This document shows positions 43,420 through 50,616 of a DNA stretch of 64,000 nt, in pieces. The position numbers and the translations under genes are program-made. The DNA comes from an uncultured Lachnospiraceae bacterium (GTDB lineage Bacteria > Bacillota > Clostridia > Lachnospirales > Lachnospiraceae), in assembly GCA_910579275.1 (NCBI GenBank), contig CAJTTO010000015.1:1-64000 (forward strand). The letters run 5' to 3'. Below the pieces are notes generated by a model. The model saw only the letters and a list, made by a program, of their open reading frames with translations. It did not search any database and was not told where the DNA came from. The stretch's first letter is position 1. Every line of letters begins with the position of its first letter.

Positions 43420-45009
43420 ATGAGGGAGAAATACGAATCACTGGCACTTGCCGATTTAAAGGAAATTGCAAAGGCTCGTGGAATGAAGCGCATTAGCGGG
43501 TTGAAAAAGGCAGAGCTGATAGAGCTTATGCTCAACGAGGATGAGAAAGACAAGGCAGAAGGCAGGGATGTAGAACCGAAACCGGTGCTTCGCGGTATGC
43601 GGGAGCCGTCATTTGCCGTCCAGACGAACAATTCCGGCGATCGGCAGAACCGTTATGAGCGCAGGGAACGGCCAAGACAGCAGGCAGGACAGGGCGCCGA
43701 CAGTGCAGAGCGGTTTCCGCGGGAGCCAAGACAGCATTCTGATAATATGGAACGGTTTGCGCGGGATCAGAAGCAGGCTGCCGACGGTACGGAGCGGCCG
43801 GTAAAGGAGCCACGGTCAGCAGCGGACGGCGCGGATAAGCCGCAGGACAGGCAGGCAGACGACAAGTTCCCGTCAGAGCTTGACAGCGGAGTGATGGCAA
43901 GGGGAATTCTTGAGGTCATGCCCGACGGGTTTGGTTTTATCCGGAGCGAGAACTTTTTGCCGGGAGAAAATGATGTGTATGTAGCGCCAAGCCAGATTCG
44001 GCGGTTCGGGCTGCGAACAGGGGACATTATCGAGGGAAACACACGTATCAAGACAATGAACGAAAAGTTCAGTGCGCTTTTGTATCTGAGAAAGGTGAAC
44101 GGATATCCGCCGGAGCTGGCGACAAGAAGACGCAATTTTGAGGATATGACGCCGATTTTCCCCAATGAGCGCATCCGACTTGAGACGCCGGGGGCAAGTG
44201 TTGCAATGCGCATTATGGATCTGATGAGTCCGGTCGGGAAGGGGCAGCGCGGTATGATTGTATCGCCGCCAAAAGCCGGAAAAACGACACTGCTAAAGGA
44301 AGTGGCAAAATCCATCCTGAAAAACGCGCCGGATATGCATATGATTATTTTGCTGATAGATGAACGTCCTGAGGAGGTTACCGATATTAAGGAGGCGATT
44401 GAGGGACCCAATGTCGAAGTGATTTACTCCACCTTTGACGAGCTTCCCGACCACCATAAGAGGGTCGCGGAGATGGTGATAGAGCGCGCAAAACGTCTTG
44501 TGGAGCACAGAAAGGATGTGTGTATTCTGCTCGACAGCATCACCAGACTGACACGGGCATATAACCTCACGGTTCCGCCAAGCGGCCGTACACTTTCCGG
44601 CGGTCTTGACCCTGCGGCGCTGCATATGCCGAAACGGTTTTTCGGCGCTGCGAGAAATATGCGGGAGGGCGGAAGCCTTACCATTCTGGCGACGGCGCTT
44701 GTCGAGACGGGATCCAAGATGGACGATGTGGTATATGAGGAGTTTAAGGGAACCGGAAACATGGAGATGGTTCTTGACAGAAAACTTTCCGAAAAGAGAG
44801 TTTTTCCTGCCATCGACATTCCAAAGTCCGGAACGAGACGCGAGGATCTGCTCCTGTCTCCGGATGAGCTTGAAGCGATTAACATTATGAGGAAAGCGCT
44901 CAACGGGCTGAAATCAGACGAGGCGGTCGATAGGATACTCGACATGTTCTACCGCACAAAAAACAATACGGAATTTGTTGAGACCGTCAAAAAAACGAAA
45001 ATTTTATAA
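43420..45009 (+). CDS. rho: transcription termination factor Rho, with long insertion domain
   Basis: Hexameric RNA helicase ending transcription (529 aa versus about 420 in E. coli). Order: Rho N-domain (LALADLKEIAKARGMKRISG, residues about 1-45), a 100-residue low-complexity Arg/Gln/Asp/Ala insertion (about 46-150), cold-shock RNA-binding domain (LEVMPDGFGFIRSENFLPGE), Walker A SPPKAGKTTLLKEV near residues 281-294, Walker B IILLIDERPEEV, Q-loop region and C-terminal GTRREDLLL. Such charged insertions are common in Rho of Actinobacteria and some Clostridia. ATG 43420; AGAAAGGTAGG lies about 20 bases upstream, so the start is slightly uncertain. Confidence 0.96.
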   Translation: MREKYESLALADLKEIAKARGMKRISGLKKAELIELMLNEDEKDKAEGRDVEPKPVLRGMREPSFAVQTNNSGDRQNRYERRERPRQQAGQGADSAERFPREPRQHSDNMERFARDQKQAADGTERPVKEPRSAADGADKPQDRQADDKFPSELDSGVMARGILEVMPDGFGFIRSENFLPGENDVYVAPSQIRRFGLRTGDIIEGNTRIKTMNEKFSALLYLRKVNGYPPELATRRRNFEDMTPIFPNERIRLETPGASVAMRIMDLMSPVGKGQRGMIVSPPKAGKTTLLKEVAKSILKNAPDMHMIILLIDERPEEVTDIKEAIEGPNVEVIYSTFDELPDHHKRVAEMVIERAKRLVEHRKDVCILLDSITRLTRAYNLTVPPSGRTLSGGLDPAALHMPKRFFGAARNMREGGSLTILATALVETGSKMDDVVYEEFKGTGNMEMVLDRKLSEKRVFPAIDIPKSGTRREDLLLSPDELEAINIMRKALNGLKSDEAVDRILDMFYRTKNNTEFVETVKKTKIL

Positions 45010-45058
45010 AAATCAATTACAAATGTGCGGAAATGTGCGGAATACATGAAAAAAATAC

Positions 45059-45087
45059 TTGCACATAACGAAAAGCTATGATATACT
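45059..45087 (+). promoter_or_regulatory. probable promoter of rpmE
   Basis: TTGCAC at 45059-45064 and TATACT at 45082-45087 with a 17-bp spacer, 64 bases before the rpmE start codon. Good sigma-A match; it lies just past the rho stop. Confidence 0.65.
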
Positions 45088-45150
45088 AAGAAAGCTGTTT
45101 ATGGAAACGCAATAATTTGTTTTAATGTTAATTATAGAGAGGTGAAAACA

Positions 45151-45357
45151 ATGAGAGAAGGAATCCATCCAAATTACCATCAGGCAACAGTTACCTGCAA
45201 CTGCGGTAACACATTTGTAACAGGTTCTACAAAACCTGAAATCCATGTGGAAATTTGTTCAAAATGCCATCCATTCTACACAGGACAGCAGAAGACGGCG
45301 GCAGCTCGTGGACGTATTGACAAGTTCAATAGAAAATACGGCGTAGAAAGCAAATAG
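45151..45357 (+). CDS. rpmE: 50S ribosomal protein L31
   Basis: 68-aa ribosomal protein, zinc-binding (type I) L31. MREGIHPNYHQATVTCNCGN is the standard start and EICSKCHPFYTGQQK carries the second pair of cysteines, so the zinc-ribbon form is intact. The ATG at 45151 is preferred to a GTG three codons upstream, which overlaps the ribosome site AGAGAGGTG. It has its own promoter and terminator. Confidence 0.96.
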   Translation: MREGIHPNYHQATVTCNCGNTFVTGSTKPEIHVEICSKCHPFYTGQQKTAAARGRIDKFNRKYGVESK

Positions 45358-45365
45358 GTAGCAAA

Positions 45366-45398
45366 AAAAGGTTGAGGTTAATGATATCTCAACCTTTT
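45366..45398 (+). terminator. terminator after rpmE
   Basis: AAAAGGTTGAG and CTCAACCTTTT form an 11-bp stem with an 11-base loop, starting nine bases after the rpmE stop. Confidence 0.85.
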
Positions 45399-45403
45399 AC
45401 ATT

Positions 45404-45478
45404 AGAGCGTGTTTCAAACAAGCTCTAGGAACCGTTCAGAAACGGACGAGTCAAGTCGGGTATTTTTGGACAGTTCCT
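45404..45478. repeat. two adjoining palindromic repeats
   Basis: 45404-45426 is a near-perfect palindrome (AGAGCGTGTTT and AAACAAGCTCT arms) whose TAGAGCGTGTTT edge equals the ends of the element at 8794-9007. It adjoins 45427-45478, a 52-bp inverted repeat with arms AGGAACCGTTCAGAAA and TATTTTTGGACAGTTCCT. The second unit matches, in reverse orientation, the 57-bp unit at 52901-52957, including the shared core GAGTCAAG/CAAGTCAAG. Confidence 0.7.
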
Positions 45479-45509
45479 CAAACTGCCTTATATTAAAAGA
45501 GGAAAAATT

Positions 45510-46475
45510 ATGACAAAAATTAGTTCAAAGAGGAGACAGGCGCTTTATTCCGGAATAGGCGGGCAGGCTGTTTTGGAAGGCGTTATGATGAAGAACGGCT
45601 CAAAATATGCCGTGGCAGTCAGAAAACCGGACGGGGATATTGATGTTCAGGTTGAGGAATACAAGGGATTTTGCAGTGATAAGAATGTTACAAAGCTTCC
45701 TTTTGTCAGAGGAGTATTTGCTTTTATAGATTCGCTCGTGCTGGGTATGCGGGTGACGATGCACTCGGCGTCTTTTTACGAGGAAGAGGACGGGGCGCAG
45801 GAGAAAAAAACATCAGGGAGCAGGTCGGACGATATTATGATGGGCTTTACGGTGGCGTTGTCCGTCATCATAGCGGTAGCGCTGTTTATGCTGGTTCCGT
45901 TTCTGATTTCGGACTTGATGGGGAAATATATACGCAATGCCAGCGTTGTCGCACTGCTTGAGGGAATCGTGCGAATCCTTATTTTTGTGGGATACATTCT
46001 TGCAATATCGCTGATGAAAGATATCAAGCGCCTGTACATGTACCATGGTGCGGAACACAAATGCATTAACTGTATTGAGCGGGGACGGCCGCTTACGGTA
46101 AAGGATGTCATGAGAAGCCCAAGACAGCACAAGCGCTGCGGAACAAGTTTTTTACTGTTTGTCGTTCTTGTGAGCGTGATTGTGTTCTTTTTTATCAGGG
46201 TGGACAATCTGGCGCTGAAGCTTGTGCTGCGGCTGCTGCTTGTGCCGGTGATTGCAGGGATTTCCTACGAGATTATCCGGCTTGCGGGCAGGAGTGACAA
46301 TGTGATAATCCGGATTATTTCCGAGCCTGGGATGTGGATGCAAAGACTGACGACAAAGGAGCCGGACGAGGAGATGGTGAAGGTTGCCATCGCTTCAGTG
46401 GAGGCAGTTTTTGATTGGAAAGCGTATCTGAATGAGAAATTCGGATATGAAGTGGATGATTCGTGGCTGGAGTAG
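45510..46475 (+). CDS. DUF1385 family membrane protein (YqhQ-like)
   Basis: 321-aa membrane protein of the DUF1385 family (B. subtilis YqhQ). GIGGQAVLEGVMMKNGSKYA is the family hallmark. Four membrane helices follow (IMMGFTVALSVIIAVALFML; LEGIVRILIFVGYILAISL; two more after the conserved YHGAEHKCINCIERGRPL). The HGAEHK segment with nearby Cys residues suggests metal binding. It precedes prmC and prfA, an arrangement often seen in Firmicutes (DUF1385-prmC-prfA). Start ATG 45510 follows AAAAGAGGAAAAATT. Molecular role unknown. Confidence 0.92.
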   Translation: MTKISSKRRQALYSGIGGQAVLEGVMMKNGSKYAVAVRKPDGDIDVQVEEYKGFCSDKNVTKLPFVRGVFAFIDSLVLGMRVTMHSASFYEEEDGAQEKKTSGSRSDDIMMGFTVALSVIIAVALFMLVPFLISDLMGKYIRNASVVALLEGIVRILIFVGYILAISLMKDIKRLYMYHGAEHKCINCIERGRPLTVKDVMRSPRQHKRCGTSFLLFVVLVSVIVFFFIRVDNLALKLVLRLLLVPVIAGISYEIIRLAGRSDNVIIRIISEPGMWMQRLTTKEPDEEMVKVAIASVEAVFDWKAYLNEKFGYEVDDSWLE

Positions 46476-46531
46476 AAAGCAGGATTTATTGACAGTTCCT
46501 TATAGGGTTGATGGGACAAACGGGAGCGGCT

Positions 46532-47389
46532 ATGACGTACAAAGAGCTTTATGAATTTGGAAAAATAAAACTTGCGGAGGCAGGAATTGCGGAGGCGGCG
46601 TTGGATGCGAGGCTTTTGCTTGAGTACATCTGCCATACGGACAGAAACGAGCTAATCGTTCATGCAGAGCGTGAGCGCAGTGATATGGAGGAGCAGTTTT
46701 ACAGGGTACTGATAGAGAAAAGGGCATCCAGAATTCCGCTGCAGCATATTACAGGGGAACAGGAATTTATGGGGCTCTGCTTCAAGGTCAACCAGCATAC
46801 GCTGATACCGCGGCAGGACACGGAGATTCTGGTTGAGGAGGCGCTGCACCGTCTCGGCGACGGCATGCGCATTCTTGATATGTGTACAGGGTCGGGATGC
46901 ATTTTGCTCAGCCTGCTTAAGTACAGCAATGAATGCGAGGGGATAGGCATTGATATTTCTGAAAAAGCATTGGCGGTGGCGCGGGAGAATGCCGAGAGGC
47001 TTCAGCTGGATGCCGTTTTTCTCGAGGGCGATTTGTTTTCGCCGCTCGAGGGTTTTGTTTCCGAACGGACGACAGACAGGCTGTTTGACATGATTGTATC
47101 GAACCCGCCCTACATTGAGACGGCAGTGATTGAAACGCTGATGCCCGAGGTGCGTGACCATGAGCCGGCTGCGGCGCTGGACGGCAGGGAGGACGGCCTA
47201 TATTTTTACAGAAGGATTATCGCGCAGGCGCCTTTGCATATGAGAAAGGGCGCACATTTGCTTTTTGAGATCGGATGCGGTCAGGGCGACATGGTGATGT
47301 CCCTTATGCGGGAGGCAGATTTTGAACAGGTGGGGCTGTTTCAGGATTATGCAGGGCTGAATCGGGTTGTCTGCGGGACGAAGAGATAA
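46532..47389 (+). CDS. prmC: peptide chain release factor N5-glutamine methyltransferase
   Basis: 285-aa SAM-dependent methyltransferase that methylates the GGQ glutamine of release factors. The N-terminal helical domain starts MTYKELYEFGKIKLAEAGI. The SAM loop is MRILDMCTGSGCILLSLL and the active-site NPPY motif is in VSNPPYIE at about residues 191-194. ATG 46532 has CGGGAGCGGCT upstream and fits the family start; an in-frame ATG eight codons earlier is possible. Its substrate RF1 is encoded by prfA 29 bases downstream, which confirms the assignment. Just upstream (46486-46503) a TTGACAGTTCCT stretch resembles one arm of the 45427 repeat. Confidence 0.96.
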   Translation: MTYKELYEFGKIKLAEAGIAEAALDARLLLEYICHTDRNELIVHAERERSDMEEQFYRVLIEKRASRIPLQHITGEQEFMGLCFKVNQHTLIPRQDTEILVEEALHRLGDGMRILDMCTGSGCILLSLLKYSNECEGIGIDISEKALAVARENAERLQLDAVFLEGDLFSPLEGFVSERTTDRLFDMIVSNPPYIETAVIETLMPEVRDHEPAAALDGREDGLYFYRRIIAQAPLHMRKGAHLLFEIGCGQGDMVMSLMREADFEQVGLFQDYAGLNRVVCGTKR

Positions 47390-47418
47390 GATTGTAAGAA
47401 AGAGAATGGAGGAATATT

Positions 47419-48495
47419 ATGTTTGATAAGCTGGAGGATTTGCTTCACCGCTTTGAGGAAATCTTAAATGAACTGAACGAGCCGACGGTCACCGAGGATC
47501 AGAAACGTTTTCGCGCGCTGATGAAAGAACAGAGTGACCTGACACCGCTTGTCGAGGCATATAAGGAATATAAGAAATGCAACGAAACCGTGGAAGATTC
47601 ACTGTCGCTGCTTGATTCGGAGAGCGATGAGGAGATGAAGGAGATGCTCAAGGAGGAGCTGAGTGACGCCAAGAAGCGCATTGAGCAGCTAGAGACTGAG
47701 ATGAAGATTCTCCTTCTTCCGAAAGACCCCAATGACGATAAGAATGTTATCGTGGAAATCCGCGCGGGTGCGGGCGGTGATGAGGCGGCGCTTTTTGCGG
47801 CGGAGATTTACCGGATGTATGTGCATTACGCGGAGGGCAGACGCTGGAAGGTGGAGCTTGTGGAGTGTGAGGAGATTGGCATTGGCGGAATGAAAAGCGT
47901 GACCTTCATGATTACAGGGCAGGGCGCTTATTCTGTCATGAAATATGAGTCGGGCGTACACCGTGTGCAGCGTGTGCCGGAGACGGAATCGGGCGGACGA
48001 ATCCACACTTCCACAATCAGCGTGGCAGTGATGCCGGAGGTTGACGATGATATTGATATTGTAATCGAGGACAAGGATATCCGCATTGACGTGATGCGTG
48101 CGTCGGGAAATGGCGGACAGTGTGTCAACACGACAGATTCCGCGGTTCGTCTGACACATTATCCGACAGGGATTGTGGTATACAGCCAGACGGAGAAGTC
48201 GCAGCTGCAGAATAAGGCAAAGGCGTTTGCCCTGCTCAAGGCAAAACTGTACGACATCGAGCAGCAGCAGCGCCATGACGCGGAGGCGGAGATGCGCAGG
48301 AGCCAGATTGGCACAGGCGACCGCTCCGAGAAGATTCGGACGTACAATTTCCCGCAGGGACGCGTGACAGACCACCGCATCAACCTGACAATTTATAAGC
48401 TTGACAAAGTGATGAACGGAGATATTCAGGAGATAATTGACGCATGTATCGCCGCCGACCAGGCTGCGAAACTGGCGAAGATGAATGAGAATTGA
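47419..48495 (+). CDS. prfA: peptide chain release factor 1
   Basis: 358-aa class I release factor reading UAA and UAG. The N-terminal coiled domain is followed by the central fold; the GGQ motif lies in RASGNGGQCVNTTDSAVRLT with GGQ at residues 232-234. The stop-codon loop region is in EIRAGAGGDEAALFAAEIYR and following segments. Length is normal for RF1 (360 in E. coli). ATG 47419 follows AATGGAGGAATATT. The last 42 bases of the reading frame are repeated 1,007 bp downstream at 49459-49500, with a new stop codon (TAG) in place, indicating an insertion at the end of this gene. Confidence 0.97.
   Translation: MFDKLEDLLHRFEEILNELNEPTVTEDQKRFRALMKEQSDLTPLVEAYKEYKKCNETVEDSLSLLDSESDEEMKEMLKEELSDAKKRIEQLETEMKILLLPKDPNDDKNVIVEIRAGAGGDEAALFAAEIYRMYVHYAEGRRWKVELVECEEIGIGGMKSVTFMITGQGAYSVMKYESGVHRVQRVPETESGGRIHTSTISVAVMPEVDDDIDIVIEDKDIRIDVMRASGNGGQCVNTTDSAVRLTHYPTGIVVYSQTEKSQLQNKAKAFALLKAKLYDIEQQQRHDAEAEMRRSQIGTGDRSEKIRTYNFPQGRVTDHRINLTIYKLDKVMNGDIQEIIDACIAADQAAKLAKMNEN
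48452..48493 (+). repeat. 42-bp direct repeat, left copy (prfA 3' end)
   Basis: Starts CCGCCGACCAGGCTGCGAAA and ends GATGAATGAGAATT. It differs from the copy at 49459-49500 at one position (C/T at base 8). It includes the final codons of prfA and with its partner encloses the RelA/SpoT-like gene pair, in the manner of attachment-site repeats. Confidence 0.88.
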
Positions 48496-48528
48496 CAGAA
48501 TGGCTGACATTATAAGAAAGGCAAAAAT

Positions 48529-49152
48529 TTGGAAAATATATTGAAAAAAGACGGTTTGTCATTTGCCTTGTTAGAAAAGTTATCATATCAAACCGAGTTA
48601 GGAATGCGACTGAAGAAAAATCTGCACTATTTTGATAAAGATATGTTGTTTGATGAGTTGATAAAAATGAATAAGTGGTATGATACTTGCGAATATCTTC
48701 ATAATATTGCAATAGATTATCGCATTAAAAGCATTCAATCTGCAATGCTGAAATACGATCGATATTATCCGGATCAACAGACAGCCAAAGTCTTTAATGA
48801 TATGTTAGGGTTTCGTACCCTCTGTGATAATTATGCGGACATATTATCATCACAGACATGTAAATGGATTCGTGTAGCAGATATGTCTGACGGAAAATCA
48901 AAAGATGATGGCTATAGAGGTGTGCATATATATTTTCAACTTAGCAGTTTTCACTATCCAATAGAAATCCAGTATAATACGTATTATGACCGGCAGCTCA
49001 GTAATTGGCTTCATAAGTATGTGTACAAAAGGGGATATGATAATCAGATTGGCTGCATGCTGCGTCAGGAATATGAGAATGCTAAAATAAGAAATGAGAA
49101 TGAGTTTAGGGAGAGATTAAATTATGTGCTATCTGATAGCAAAAAAGTTTAG
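48529..49152 (+). CDS. RelA/SpoT-synthetase-like protein, candidate toxSAS toxin
   Basis: 207-aa protein whose centre resembles the (p)ppGpp synthetase (RelA/SpoT nucleotidyltransferase) fold. RIKSIQSAM fits the R-K substrate helix; D91 in NDMLGFRTL fits the Mg-binding Asp of DxxGxR; Y129 in KDDGYRGVH fits the Tyr that stacks on the acceptor base; E146 in YPIEIQYNT fits the catalytic Glu of EIQIRT, with a later His in NWLHKY. Hydrolase, TGS and ACT domains are absent, so it is a small alarmone synthetase type. TTG 48529 has AGAAAGG eight bases upstream. It overlaps the next gene by 29 bases. It is much more AT-rich than prfA, which suggests transfer. A toxin role is inferred from architecture. 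Confidence 0.72.
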   Translation: MENILKKDGLSFALLEKLSYQTELGMRLKKNLHYFDKDMLFDELIKMNKWYDTCEYLHNIAIDYRIKSIQSAMLKYDRYYPDQQTAKVFNDMLGFRTLCDNYADILSSQTCKWIRVADMSDGKSKDDGYRGVHIYFQLSSFHYPIEIQYNTYYDRQLSNWLHKYVYKRGYDNQIGCMLRQEYENAKIRNENEFRERLNYVLSDSKKV

Positions 49153-49351
49153 TGAAACAGGGTGTCTGGCCTTGCAGATGACACATGGTCAACACTTGGC
49201 GGATTTTAAAGAGAGGTTAGTGCAGGCTGTGGGATATGAGGATATCCAACTGGTAACCATCAGCCGCCCGTCTGCGTATGGTGAATATGAACCATATCAT
49301 TTTGTGGATACAGAGCAGAAATTCGAGGAAATGGTAATACGGATGAAATAG
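49124..49351 (+). CDS. DUF6718-like small protein, candidate antitoxin
   Basis: 75-aa protein starting MCYLIAKKFSETGCLALQMT and ending in EDIQLVTISRPSAYGEYEPY and a short acidic helix. It resembles what I recall of the DUF6718 family seen in Lachnospiraceae; this has not been searched. ATG 49124 follows AGGGAGAGATTAAATT and lies inside the preceding gene, so the two are translated from one mRNA, with this gene second. A decayed copy of its 3' half occurs at 50470-50583, after a Uma2 gene. Overlap with a synthetase-like gene is the ground for the antitoxin proposal; other roles are possible. Confidence 0.65.
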   Translation: MCYLIAKKFSETGCLALQMTHGQHLADFKERLVQAVGYEDIQLVTISRPSAYGEYEPYHFVDTEQKFEEMVIRMK

Positions 49352-49458
49352 AAATGAATCGGATATGCGTTATAGGCATTTTCATACGGTTCGGCAAAAC
49401 AGTGCAGAAGATGTTTGCATATGCAGGCAGCCTAAAAGATAACCGTATATGTCTTCAT
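49352..49458 (+). other. non-coding end of the inserted segment
   Basis: About 107 bases between the small gene and the right direct repeat contain no gene. ATACGGTT near 49387 and AACCGTAT near 49441 are inverted and could form a long-looped hairpin. Confidence 0.4.
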
Positions 49459-49500
49459 CCGCCGATCAGGCTGCGAAACTGGCGAAGATGAATGAGAATT
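49459..49500 (+). repeat. 42-bp direct repeat, right copy
   Basis: Repeats the prfA 3' end with one mismatch and keeps an in-frame stop (AATTAG). A terminator hairpin follows 10 bases later, so this copy was probably the original end of prfA before insertion. Confidence 0.88.
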
Positions 49501-49510
49501 AGAAGTGAGG

Positions 49511-49549
49511 GGCTTACATTGATTGCAGATAATCAGTGTAAGCCTTTTT
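49511..49549 (+). terminator. terminator, probably the ancestral one of prfA
   Basis: GGCTTACATTGATT pairs with AATCAGTGTAAGCC (one G-U), followed by TTTTT. Confidence 0.88.
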
Positions 49550-49591
49550 GCTCCGGAGCATTCTTAAAAATATAGCTAAAACAACAGCTGA

Positions 49592-49631
49592 AAAAGACGG
49601 TTTTTATTCATAAAAAAGAGCCGTCTTTTTT
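49592..49631. terminator. second hairpin with T/A-runs
   Basis: AAAAAGACGG and CCGTCTTTTT are perfect complements separated by 20 AT-rich bases, followed by a further T. It is a weaker, long-loop terminator-like structure upstream of the Uma2 promoter. Confidence 0.55.
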
Positions 49632-49684
49632 GTACCCTGAAATCGAAGCAAGAATAGTCCGAATTTTAGAGGTGAGAAAATTAC

Positions 49685-49713
49685 TTGCACCATACATAAA
49701 TACACTATATAAT
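49685..49713 (+). promoter_or_regulatory. probable promoter of the Uma2 gene
   Basis: TTGCAC at 49685-49690 and a perfect TATAAT at 49708-49713 with a 17-bp spacer, 22 bases before the start codon. Confidence 0.7.
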
Positions 49714-49735
49714 TATTGGAAAGGAAGGTGATTAA

Positions 49736-50488
49736 ATGAATGTAGCAGTAGCAAAACAGTCAAACTACTATACGATTCAAGATATCTATAATTTGCCGGA
49801 TGGTCAAAGGGCAGAGCTGATTGACGGTGTATTATATATGATGGCGACACCTAGTGTGCTGTCCAGATTATATCTGGCGAAACTCCGCAGGATAAATTTT
49901 CATCAGCAAGGCGGAGAAGGGAGGCGATGCGGTGGCATCGTTGACCGCCGACAACGCAGTCTGATGGAAATTTAGGCAAGGAGGTTTGCCTGAATATAAT
50001 CCGGACAGTACACTAGTAGGATTCATCAGGAATTGGTAACAGATTTTACCTATTTAATCAAGGATTATATCAAAAATAAAAAAAGTGATTGCAGCGTGTA
50101 TCCCGCTCCGTTTGCAGTATTTCTAAATGCAAATAATGATATTTATGTAGAGCCTGACATATCTGTAATTTGTGACAGAAACAAGCTTACAGACGAAGGG
50201 TGTAAGGGTGCGCCTGATTGGATTATTGAGATTGTTTCACCTTCTAGCCGTCCAATGGATTACAATAAGAAGTTATTAAAGTATGGCACGGCAGGGGTAA
50301 AGGAGTATTGGATTGTTGATCCGATGAAACAACTGATAACGGTTTATAATTTTGAACAGGATACATTTGAACAATATTCTTTTTCAGATAAAGTAAAGGC
50401 TGGAATCTATGAAGATTTTGAAATTGACTTCGCAAAATCAGTATTGGATAGTAATGTAGCGGTTATCTTGAGGATATCCAACTGGTAA
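49736..50488 (+). pseudogene. Uma2-family nuclease gene split by a MITE and altered at its 3' end
   Basis: Uma2 (DUF820) proteins have a PD-(D/E)XK nuclease fold. The first part (49736-49853) reads YTIQDIYNLPDGQRAELIDG then MMATPS. A 160-bp element interrupts it. The reading resumes in the same phase at 50016 as RIHQELVTDFTYLIKDYIKN, then VYPAPFAVFLNANNDIYVEP and APDWIIEIVSPSSRPMDYNK, with acidic residues in VEPDIS and IIEIVS. Removing the element and one TA restores MATPSRIHQE, the expected family sequence. The element carries an in-frame stop. The C-terminus (after VLDSNVAV) runs into a copy of the DUF6718-like gene, so the natural end is lost. ATG 49736 has AAGGAAGGTGATTAA before it. A split protein may still be made. 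Confidence 0.85.
49854..50013. mobile_element. 160-bp TA-flanked MITE (Tc1/mariner-IS630 type)
   Basis: The left end GTGTGCTGTCCAGATTATAT and the reverse complement of the right end, GTGTACTGTCCGGATTATAT, match at 18 of 20 positions. TA dinucleotides flank both ends (49852-49853 and 50014-50015), the target duplication typical of IS630/Tc1-mariner elements. The length is too short for a transposase. It lies inside the Uma2 gene. Confidence 0.85.
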
Positions 50489-50583
50489 CCATCAGCCGCC
50501 CGTCTGCGAATGGTGAATACGAACCATATCATTTTGCGGATACAAAGCGGGGAGCTCGAAGAAAGGGATTATGGAGATGAGAT
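50470..50583 (+). pseudogene. decayed second copy of the DUF6718-like gene (3' half)
   Basis: From GAGGATATCCAACTGGTAAC on, this stretch is nearly identical to 49238-49315 and then diverges gradually to the end of the gene. In its own frame it reads EDIQLVTISRPSANGEYEPY HFADT, then loses the original ending. The 5' half is missing; the first 19 bases overlap, in another frame, the end of the Uma2 frame. Confidence 0.8.
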
Positions 50584-50616
50584 CGTAGTCATTCTTTCGG
50601 AAAAGGAGGTTCGGTA

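Noticed and set aside
49854..50013. Possibility that the insertion in Uma2 is an intron
   Set aside because: It has terminal inverted repeats and TA duplications, and lacks group I or II core features at only 160 bp.
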